A stretch of DNA of 20,534 nt. It comes from a virus. Positions within the stretch are counted from its first letter, which is position 1. Each line of letters opens with the position of its first letter. This document shows positions 13,372 through 19,298 of this stretch, piece by piece. The translations under genes were made by a program, and so were the position numbers. The DNA is taken from IMG/VR virus record IMGVR_UViG_3300032116_001594, positions 1 through 20,534 of that record, one strand, 5' to 3'. Under the pieces are notes generated by a model. It had not been told where the DNA came from. It searched no databases and saw nothing but the letters and a program-made list of their open reading frames with translations.

Positions 13372-13851
13372 CTACGGGCGGCTGCGTGCCCTCATGTAGA
13401 ACCCGGCCGCCAACACCGCACCGGCTACGAGCAACGCTAACGGGCCGGGCTCGGGCACCACAACCAAATCGTATTGAGAGCCGTCAACCACACCGGTGCG
13501 GATCTCCCAGCCCGACGACGCGAACGTCTGGAAGTCGATCACGTCGCCGCTCGCGGGCGTGGACCACGACGCGTTGATGATGCGGAGCGGGATGTTCTTG
13601 AACCCGTCGACATCCACCGGAATCGGTGCCGCGGTCCAATCGGCGGCCGTCAGCGTTTGCCCTGTGATGAGCCACTGTTGGGCGGTCGTGTTTGCCATCT
13701 GCCATTGGAGGTCTGGGGCCGCCACGGCGGGCCGCAGCGATGCATACGAGCCGACCGGGTTGGCTGTTCCGTTGGCGATCCATCGGCCTGTCAGAGTTCC
13801 GATGGCCGTCGTCGTGGTCGTGCTGGTTGGAACGAGGGTGATCGTGCTCAT
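13372..13851 (-). CDS. PEP-CTERM sorting-signal protein encoded by the phage
   Basis: The product is 159 residues. The C-terminal 28 form a complete PEP-CTERM signal: VPEPGP (from residue 132), a hydrophobic span LALLVAGAVLAAGFYM, and a basic end RARSRP. In hosts with exosortase this tripartite tail directs membrane anchoring, cleavage and cell-surface or exopolymer sorting. The body (Thr/Ser/Ala-rich, with WIANGTANPVGSYASLRPAV, AADWTAAPIPVDVDGFKNIP and SSGWEIRTGVVDGSQYDL) looks like a beta-sandwich surface protein. No N-terminal signal peptide is visible, although PEP-CTERM proteins normally have one; export is therefore unexplained. The ATG at 13851 overlaps the previous stop (ATGA). Confidence 0.65.
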   Translation of the reverse strand: MSTITLVPTSTTTTTAIGTLTGRWIANGTANPVGSYASLRPAVAAPDLQWQMANTTAQQWLITGQTLTAADWTAAPIPVDVDGFKNIPLRIINASWSTPASGDVIDFQTFASSGWEIRTGVVDGSQYDLVVVPEPGPLALLVAGAVLAAGFYMRARSRP

Positions 13852-14261
13852 GGGATCGGCTCCAGGGTACAGACACCGTTTCTGCACACCTTGCGGTATG
13901 CAATGGGTTTCGCCGCGGCCGGTGGCGGCGTCGGTGCCGCTGGCTTCGGGGCCTCGGCGGCCTTGAACGCTTCGGCCTCCGCGGGCGTGTCGAACGCCGC
14001 CGCAGGTTTCTTCCCGGTGCCGTTGCACGCCCCGCATTTCACAAACACGGTGCCGTCACCGAGTTTTCCGGTGCCGCCGCACTCCTCGCAGGTGTCGCCC
14101 TGGTCCGGCTTGTCTGGGCTCGGCACCTTCAGCGGTGGAGCCTCGCGGGCCACGTGCAACGCCAGCCACGCCCCGAGTCGGCACTCCTCGTGCAGCGTCA
14201 ACGCCGGGGCCGTGGGGCCGCAGCCCGCGACGAAGATCACGAGCGGCAGGAGGCGTTTCAT
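13848..14261 (-). CDS. Lipoprotein with DnaJ-type CxxCxGxG zinc motif
   Basis: The product is 137 residues. It starts MKRLLPLVIFVAGC, a lipoprotein signal with Cys14 as the lipidation site (VAGC). Residues 58-83 carry CEECGGTG and CGACNGTG (Cys58/61/76/79), the four-cysteine zinc site of DnaJ central domains. An Ala/Pro-rich linker follows, and the end is YRKVCRNGVCTLEPIP with two more cysteines. It is probably a periplasmic or outer-membrane-attached protein; the zinc site may be structural or redox. GGAGG lies 8 bases upstream, and the start overlaps the protease gene stop (ATGA). The same motif, with shared DNA sequence, is present in the tail tube gene at 8807. Confidence 0.7.
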   Translation of the reverse strand: MKRLLPLVIFVAGCGPTAPALTLHEECRLGAWLALHVAREAPPLKVPSPDKPDQGDTCEECGGTGKLGDGTVFVKCGACNGTGKKPAAAFDTPAEAEAFKAAEAPKPAAPTPPPAAAKPIAYRKVCRNGVCTLEPIP

Positions 14262-15289
14262 ATCAACGCCTCCAGCCCGAGATCAGGCAGTTGCCGCGGC
14301 TCCCACTTTTGAACCGTGTTCACGGCCGAACAGAACCGCGACGAGATGTCGGACCACTTCGCCCAGAACGAACCCTCGGGGATTGAGTATTCCGCCCCGC
14401 GAATCTTTGTCGGGCCCGAAATCCACGACTTGCCCCACGAGTTTTGCACGAGGATCAACCCGCCGCCGTATTTCTTCCGCGTCTCTTCGCGGTCGTCCAC
14501 GCCCAGGTAGGCGAGGGCGTGCGACCATCGGCCACTCCTCGACGATACGCCGTCCTCGTTTCTCTTCGACGAGAATCCCTCGCCGCCGCAGCTGGTCAGT
14601 GCGAACCCCGAGGCGATCATGTCGCGAACTTCCTCGTAGGACTTGCACCGCGTCACCGTCGAGACCTTGTGGCCGCCGAGGGCCTTGATAACGTCCTCGG
14701 GCGGGCGGTTGCTGCCGTACTTGTGGGCGGTCGCCTTGGAGTACTTCGTCAGATCCCAGTTTGCGTCGGGGTGGTTCCGGCGGCTCACGGCACCGATCTT
14801 GCCGATGGCGACTTCGAGGGCGGCCTCGCACGACCAGCCGTCTCCCGAGTAGCCACGGCACGCGTAGATCGCCTCCGGGGCCAGCACGCCCTGGGAGATG
14901 CCCTCGGGCACCGTGATGGGCGGCCCGGATAGACCGTGGTTGATCGCGGTCGAGAGCGTTCCGAGGATGGCATTCTTGGTCGAGTGGCTGACACAATCGC
15001 CCACAACCTGGGCGGCACCAGGCAGCGCCGTGCGGCCGAACGCCTTGAATATCTCCTCAGAGATCAGGCAGAGCTTCCCCTGGCCTTGCTCCATGAACCC
15101 GTAGGCACCGGCGACCTCAGACGCCTCCCACAGCCCGCCGGCCTTGATGACCTCGTCCTGCAACCGCTCGCGGCCTTCGGGATCGTGCCACGCCCCGATG
15201 AATCCTTGTGCGTACGCTTCCGCCGGGTTGTCGAGTTCTGCCGGTTGAAGCTCCCACTTCACTTTCTCAAGACGAGGTAGGTCGGGCAC
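14258..15289 (-). CDS. Papain-like (C1 family) cysteine peptidase
   Basis: The product is 343 residues from GTG 15289 (GAGGTG upstream). The papain catalytic set is visible in order: Gln94 and Cys99 (AAQVVGDCVSHSTKNAI), His257 (GRWSHALAYLGVD) and Asn283 within VQNSWGKSW, the hallmark NSWG segment. Additional cysteines (144, 154, 215, 234) could form disulfides. There is no signal peptide and no obvious prodomain; the N-terminal 85 residues are a helical region of unknown role. It lies in the cassette between prohead protease and capsid. Possible roles are degradation of host envelope protein, a lysis enzyme acting with the nearby membrane proteins, or a virion-associated peptidase. Family assignment is firm; role is inference. 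Confidence 0.8.
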   Translation of the reverse strand: MPDLPRLEKVKWELQPAELDNPAEAYAQGFIGAWHDPEGRERLQDEVIKAGGLWEASEVAGAYGFMEQGQGKLCLISEEIFKAFGRTALPGAAQVVGDCVSHSTKNAILGTLSTAINHGLSGPPITVPEGISQGVLAPEAIYACRGYSGDGWSCEAALEVAIGKIGAVSRRNHPDANWDLTKYSKATAHKYGSNRPPEDVIKALGGHKVSTVTRCKSYEEVRDMIASGFALTSCGGEGFSSKRNEDGVSSRSGRWSHALAYLGVDDREETRKKYGGGLILVQNSWGKSWISGPTKIRGAEYSIPEGSFWAKWSDISSRFCSAVNTVQKWEPRQLPDLGLEALI

Positions 15290-15293
15290 GATT

Positions 15294-15725
15294 TCACCTC
15301 ACGGCCTTTCCGGCCTCGATGAGGGCCGACGATACCTGCTGCCGCATGGCATCGGTCACCTGCGTCACGTCCCTGCCCATCGCCTTCATGATCTCTTGGT
15401 TGATCGCCGCGGCGACCGCCGGATACTTCCGCGAAGGGTTATGGCTCACGTAGTCGAACTCCGTGACGGCCTTCACGTAACGCTGCAGCTCCTCGGTCGT
15501 GTTAACGAGCCCGAGTTTGTCGGCCAAGAGCATTTCCCCGGCGGCGTCCAGTGCCTCGGATAGAACCTCCCGGTCCTTCGCCTCCATCGACGCAGCCGCC
15601 GTATGGAGGCTCGACATCGAGCCCGTGTACGGACCCGCCGGGCCGGGCGTGACCGCCGCGGGACCAGCGAACACGTACCACAACACAGCCGCCGCCACCG
15701 CGTAACGGATCAAGTCGCCGTTCAC
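15294..15725 (-). CDS. Membrane-anchored hypothetical protein
   Basis: The product is 143 residues from GTG 15725, which overlaps the preceding TGA (GTGA) with GGAGG upstream. An N-terminal hydrophobic segment (RYAVAAAVLWYVFAGPAAV, about residues 7-25) acts as a signal anchor or signal peptide. A Pro/Gly linker follows, then a helical domain (AKDREVLSEALDAAGEMLLA, TEELQRYVKAVTEFDYVSHN, AAINQEIMKAMGRDVTQVTD). No family recognised. It lies directly before the papain-like protease gene and could anchor or escort it. Confidence 0.55.
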   Translation of the reverse strand: MNGDLIRYAVAAAVLWYVFAGPAAVTPGPAGPYTGSMSSLHTAAASMEAKDREVLSEALDAAGEMLLADKLGLVNTTEELQRYVKAVTEFDYVSHNPSRKYPAVAAAINQEIMKAMGRDVTQVTDAMRQQVSSALIEAGKAVR

Positions 15726-15991
15726 TTGGTGGGGCCTCCTCCGATCAGGATCATGGCAGCCTGCCCGAGCAGGTCCGCCGCCTTGGGGTTGATTCCCCGC
15801 ACGGCGTCCTGCATGTCGAGCACTTCCGTGATGAGCGAGGAACGCCCAGCACCGGCGGCGGAAGTCTTGGGCTTCGCCGCCGCCGGTGCGTGGGACATTT
15901 GCTGCTCAACGTATGCCTTGATCTTGGGCCAGAACACGACGGCGATAACCGCCGCGACTGCCAACATCTGGGGCTGCGTTAGTTGCGGCAC
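15722..15991 (-). CDS. Small single-span membrane protein
   Basis: The product is 89 residues from GTG 15991. I chose this start because GGAGGA precedes it at good spacing; the frame is open further upstream but overlaps the CHG-repeat gene. The protein begins MPQLTQPQMLAVAAVIAVVF and has one membrane span (about residues 9-21). A WPKIKAYVEQQ helix and an Ala-rich linker follow, then a C-terminal helical stretch (SSLITEVLDMQDAVRGINPK, AADLLGQAAMILIGGG). It starts 13 bases inside the end of the CHG gene. It may be holin- or anchor-like; no family recognised. Confidence 0.55.
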   Translation of the reverse strand: MPQLTQPQMLAVAAVIAVVFWPKIKAYVEQQMSHAPAAAKPKTSAAGAGRSSLITEVLDMQDAVRGINPKAADLLGQAAMILIGGGPTK

Positions 15992-16362
15992 GAGCAATCC
16001 TCCGGGCAGTCGCAGGTGACCGGGATCGCCTGGGCCGTGCCATGGCACGATGCAGACGCCTTCTTGGCCTGCGAGCCGTGGCAACCTCGGGACGCGACCC
16101 GCTCGGCACGAGCCGAGGCACGATCAGCCCGAGCATCCGCCCGAGCAGAACGCCTATCAGCCCGCCGCTCCGCACCGGTGGTGCGACCGTGGCAGCCGCT
16201 TTCCGCCTGCTCCGCACCGTGGCACGACGCCGCGGCCGGGGCAGCCGAACCGTGGCAGCCCGCAGCTGCCGTCGGTGCCGAGTCGTCAGGGGACGCACCC
16301 GCGAGGGCGACGCCCACCAGACCCGCGAACACCATGCCAGCAAACATGAGATAGGAACGCAA
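15979..16362 (-). CDS. Secreted Cys-His-Gly ('CHG') repeat protein
   Basis: The product is 127 residues, starting at TTG 16362 (AAGG 7 bases upstream); an in-frame ATG at 16347 would still leave most of the signal. N-terminal signal peptide MRSYLMFAGMVFAGLVGVAL with cleavage near AGA-SP. The mature protein has five Cys-His-Gly tripeptides (Cys36, 47, 57, 94, 106). They are split by a highly basic/acidic block of R-A-D/E-R-x-A-R repeats (about 66-91), and a final CDCPEDCSC cluster follows. No CxxCH haem motif is present. The repeated Cys-His pairs suggest metal binding or disulfide cross-linking outside the cytoplasm. I know of no characterised family; the name is descriptive. Confidence 0.65.
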   Translation of the reverse strand: MRSYLMFAGMVFAGLVGVALAGASPDDSAPTAAAGCHGSAAPAAASCHGAEQAESGCHGRTTGAERRADRRSARADARADRASARAERVASRGCHGSQAKKASASCHGTAQAIPVTCDCPEDCSCRN

Positions 16363-16392
16363 AGGATCACCTTCTTTCTGTGGTTGAGGGTT

Positions 16393-17001
16393 TCAGGACT
16401 TCCGTTGACGGCCAGATTCGGGCGCGTCGGTTTCGTCGGTGCCAGGCTCGTAACCGGGCATTGGCCGGCGGTCGTCGGAACGCTTGCCGTCAGCCTTGAA
16501 CGACGCGGGGCCGTTCTCGGTCGAGGGGGCAACCTTCGTGCCCTCGCCCTTCTTGCCGTCGACCTTTGAATGACCTTCGGCGTCGGTTGTCACCGTCGCG
16601 GGGGTCACCATCTCCGTGATCTCGGCAACCGGGACGGCACCGAACCCGCCTGGGATGGCAGGGGCGATCGTGTCCGCAGCCGTGAACGAGAACACCGCCG
16701 GGGGCGACTGATTGCCCGCGTCGTCGATGTCAACGAGACGCATATCGACCTCGTCGCCCTCGTTGAACTTGAGACCACCGAACTTGATCGTGGTGCCGGG
16801 GGTGTCGATCACACCGGCCTCTTCGCCGTTCACGCGGAGCGTAAGCCGACGGGTCACCACGTCACCATCCGACGGGGCAGCAACAGAAACTTCGTACACC
16901 AGAGCCATAGGGAATCCCTCCTCTTTGACGATCCGAACCTCTGCCTCCGGACGTGCCGGGGCACTGTGCCCCGAGATCCACCGCCAGAAGGTGTTGAACA
17001 T
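16393..17001 (-). CDS. Ig/FN3-like beta-sandwich protein with alternative starts
   Basis: The product is 202 residues from the ATG at 17001, which overlaps the protease stop (TGATG) and has AAGAGG upstream. A second in-frame ATG at 16908 has an even better site (GAGGAGG, 8 bases) and would give a 171-residue form lacking the Trp-rich leader MFNTFWRWISGHSA. The domain ALVYEVSVAAPSDGDVVTRR, LTLRVNGEEAGVI, DMRLVDIDDAGNQSPPAVFS and FTAADTIAPAIPGG has the strand pattern of an Ig/FN3 domain. The tail is hydrophilic and disordered (GKKGEGTKVAPSTENG). Possible roles are virion decoration or surface adhesion. It is the first gene of the accessory cassette. Confidence 0.6.
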   Translation of the reverse strand: MFNTFWRWISGHSAPARPEAEVRIVKEEGFPMALVYEVSVAAPSDGDVVTRRLTLRVNGEEAGVIDTPGTTIKFGGLKFNEGDEVDMRLVDIDDAGNQSPPAVFSFTAADTIAPAIPGGFGAVPVAEITEMVTPATVTTDAEGHSKVDGKKGEGTKVAPSTENGPASFKADGKRSDDRRPMPGYEPGTDETDAPESGRQRKS

Positions 17002-17939
17002 CACCGATACCTCTTGCACGCGTACCACTGACCGCCGGAGCCTTGGGCGGTCCCTTGATCGACCACAGCCATGCCACTGTTGCTGTAACAGCAATTCGCC
17101 AGCGCTGACTCCGGGCTGGGCCCTGAGCCGCAGCCCTCGTAGCCGCGGTTTCCGCCGAAGTGGCCCACGCGGCCGAGCCGTGCTTGGATCTCGGCCACGC
17201 CTTGGGCCGTCGAGGTGTCGCCGCCCGCCGGGGCCGCAGCGTAAGACGATCCGCTCGACCGCCGCCGTCCGATGGCGTGAGCGTCGCTCATGACCAGCAT
17301 CACCAGGAGCAGGGCACCCACGCAGCGGGCCAGCGTCAGCACCGCAGCCGCCCGGGACTTGGTCGCCTTCCACCGCTGCGACTCACTGAATGGCACCTTT
17401 GCCTGCTCGGCCTGCCACGCCTGGAACGACCGAACGCTTACCGCCGTGGCGTCGTACGCTGGCTGCGTCACGAGCGACACGTCGTACAGGTTCGACGCCT
17501 TGCGGATGTAGCGGGTCGTGCTGCCGTCTTCCTCTTGAACGTACCGCTCGTCACCCTCGGCAACCGTGAACGCGAACGAACTGCCAGAAATGTCGCCGCG
17601 ACGCACCAGGGTTAAGAGATCCCGGGCCAGCGTCGTCTCCGGGGGGTCGATCTCGTAGCGGAGGCCCTTGTCGTCGCTCCACAGCCGGAGCGTGCCCGAC
17701 GTGGTACGCCCGAGGAGCGAGCCGCTTTCGTGGTTCCACAGGGCGACCACGTCCTGCCTCTTGCGGGCGAGAAGGTGGTCAAACGCCCCAGGCTCGATGA
17801 CCTCGCGGAACCCGCCGAGGTCCTTGCTCTTGGAGTTGTAGACCGCCGCCAGGCCGCGGATCTTGGGGGCCGACCCGGACCGCTCCTCGACTTCAAGGGG
17901 CTCAGTGTCGGCGGTTTCCATGAAACGGCGTTCAATCAT
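17001..17939 (-). CDS. HK97-family prohead protease with C-terminal secreted-type extension
   Basis: The product is 312 residues. Residues 1-175 form the phage prohead protease (serine peptidase): KIRGLAAVYNSKSKDLGGFR, EVIEPGAF, His70 in ALWNHES, the Ser region ISGSSFAF (118-124), and YDVSLVTQPAY. It cleaves the capsid scaffold domain during maturation. Residues 196-222 (RAAAVLTLARCVGALLLVML, then VMSDAHA) look exactly like a signal peptide or membrane span. Then comes a Ser/Ala linker and a Cys-rich domain, GNRGYEGCGSGPSPESAL, ANCCYSN and QWYACKRYR. The latter resembles short secreted planctomycete domains from memory. The frame is continuous with no obvious internal start, although a GTG exists at Val182. 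The start overlaps the portal stop (ATGA). Confidence 0.85.
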   Translation of the reverse strand: MIERRFMETADTEPLEVEERSGSAPKIRGLAAVYNSKSKDLGGFREVIEPGAFDHLLARKRQDVVALWNHESGSLLGRTTSGTLRLWSDDKGLRYEIDPPETTLARDLLTLVRRGDISGSSFAFTVAEGDERYVQEEDGSTTRYIRKASNLYDVSLVTQPAYDATAVSVRSFQAWQAEQAKVPFSESQRWKATKSRAAAVLTLARCVGALLLVMLVMSDAHAIGRRRSSGSSYAAAPAGGDTSTAQGVAEIQARLGRVGHFGGNRGYEGCGSGPSPESALANCCYSNSGMAVVDQGTAQGSGGQWYACKRYR

Positions 17940-19240
17940 TGCTCGGACTCCACGGGGGTCTGTTCAGCCGGGGCCGCCGCTGGCTCCAGGCCCTTCATCA
18001 TTGGCTGCTCGTACGCCTGGCTGATCGGCCGTAGGTTGTTCACGGGGATGAACGGTTCGTCGGCGGCCTTGGCGTCGAGCGGCGGCAGGTCTTCGAGTTT
18101 GCGGACCTCGTTAATCGTCATCACGCCGCTGCCCAGCATCGCCTGGTAGTACGCCGCACGGGCGGCCGAGTCGCCACGCAGCACGCCGCGAACGTCGAGC
18201 TGGAAGGCGTAGTCGGGCAGGCCGTCGAGTAGGCCACGAGTGAACGACGATTCGACCCGGCGGCACCACGGCACCAGAGCGTGCATCCACGTCAGGGCCT
18301 CTTGTTCAGCACTCGCACCGGAGCCCGGCATCCCGAGCATCGACGGCGGCACCCGCATGGCACGGGCCACCTCGTAGACGCAGAACTCGCGAACCGCGGT
18401 CCACTGGGAAGCCTCGTTAGTCACGCCGGGCAGCTGTTTGACGGAAACGCCGTTTGGCAACACCGCTGTACGCCCGGCGTTGCCGACGCCGCGGTGAATC
18501 TGCTCCCACTGTTGGCGGAGTTTCGTCAGCGCCTCCTGCGGCACCGGCTGGCTCGTCTCAAGGATCACGCCGGGCCGGGCGTCGTTCGCCCAAAACCGCT
18601 GGGCGTAGAGATCCATTGAGCGGGCCTGTTGGATCACACCGGATGCCAGCGTCAGCGGCACCATCCCGGCATATCCGTTATCCGTCAGATAGCGGGTGTG
18701 GATGATCCGGTCCGACCGGAACCGGCGGGCGGAATCCGGCTGGCCTCCGTCGGCCATGTAGTCGTAGACGACCTCGTTGGTGACCAGCTGCGACGGCGTC
18801 ACGTGCGACGGGTGCAGCGGCCACAGTTCCGACACGCGGCCCCGCGAGTCGTAGACCTTGAGCAGGTAGGCGTTTCCCCACGTGGCAACGTGCCCGACGT
18901 GCTGCTCCAGCATCTCGTAGGACGACTGCATCGGGTTTGGCCGGTCGTGTACCAGGGTGTACAGCGGGTGGGCCTCGGCACGCTCGCGGACATCGCCCCG
19001 AGTGTTGAGCAGGTGAAACGGCAGGCTCGCCACGCTCTCCGAGATGACCCGGACCGCCGCGTGAAACGCCGCCAACTCAAATGCGTGCCGCTGCGTTACG
19101 TCGGTTCCGTCCTGCGGGCCGATCCAGCGAATGGGGCCCAGCGAGTTGTCGAAGAACCACGGCCGCGTGAACGCATCACGGACCTCGCTGCGTTTGGGCA
19201 GCACGGCCGTAATCGCGGCAGATAGGCGTTCTCGGATCAT
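17936..19240 (-). CDS. Portal protein, HK97 family
   Basis: The product is 434 residues from the ATG at 19240 (AAGGTG upstream). The frame is open for 42 more codons but would overlap the terminase and is Arg/Trp-rich nonsense-like. Family segments are QRHAFELAAFHAAVRVISES, VASLPFHLLNTRG, HPLYTLVHDRPNPMQSSYEM, GNAYLLKVYDSRGRVSELWP, YAQRFWANDARPGVILETSQ and AMRVPPSMLGMPGSGASAEQ (the 'fgVPp.llG' motif). It ends AMLGSGVMTINEVRKLEDLP. This order is diagnostic of HK97-type portals. The dodecameric portal is the DNA entry/exit vertex and docks the terminase and the gp6-like connector. Confidence 0.92.
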   Translation of the reverse strand: MIRERLSAAITAVLPKRSEVRDAFTRPWFFDNSLGPIRWIGPQDGTDVTQRHAFELAAFHAAVRVISESVASLPFHLLNTRGDVRERAEAHPLYTLVHDRPNPMQSSYEMLEQHVGHVATWGNAYLLKVYDSRGRVSELWPLHPSHVTPSQLVTNEVVYDYMADGGQPDSARRFRSDRIIHTRYLTDNGYAGMVPLTLASGVIQQARSMDLYAQRFWANDARPGVILETSQPVPQEALTKLRQQWEQIHRGVGNAGRTAVLPNGVSVKQLPGVTNEASQWTAVREFCVYEVARAMRVPPSMLGMPGSGASAEQEALTWMHALVPWCRRVESSFTRGLLDGLPDYAFQLDVRGVLRGDSAARAAYYQAMLGSGVMTINEVRKLEDLPPLDAKAADEPFIPVNNLRPISQAYEQPMMKGLEPAAAPAEQTPVESEQ

Positions 19241-19298
19241 GCGGCACCTTGCGGATGCCGTATCGTCGACGTATGCAGGGCGACCCGTGAAGTTTGCC

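Noticed and set aside
13474-14688. Long plus-strand open frame (about 400 codons) opposite the lipoprotein and PEP-CTERM genes
   Set aside because: Low-complexity Arg/Pro/Ser-rich translation, typical of an antisense shadow in high-GC DNA; minus-strand genes there have clear motifs, starts and overlaps.
15976-15984. Fifth copy of the cgttagtt operator
   Set aside because: An 8-base match at the end of the CHG gene, without the flanking TTGAC or TATA elements, inside coding sequence. Expected by chance in 20 kb.
15979-16362. Multihaem cytochrome reading of the CHG protein
   Set aside because: Haem c attachment needs CxxCH; the protein has isolated CHG tripeptides and no CxxCH.
17002-17373. 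N-terminal extension of the Ig-like gene into the protease gene
   Set aside because: The extra 124 codons give Arg/Gly-rich sequence in an alternative frame of the protease; the ATG at 17001 has a binding site and stop/start overlap.
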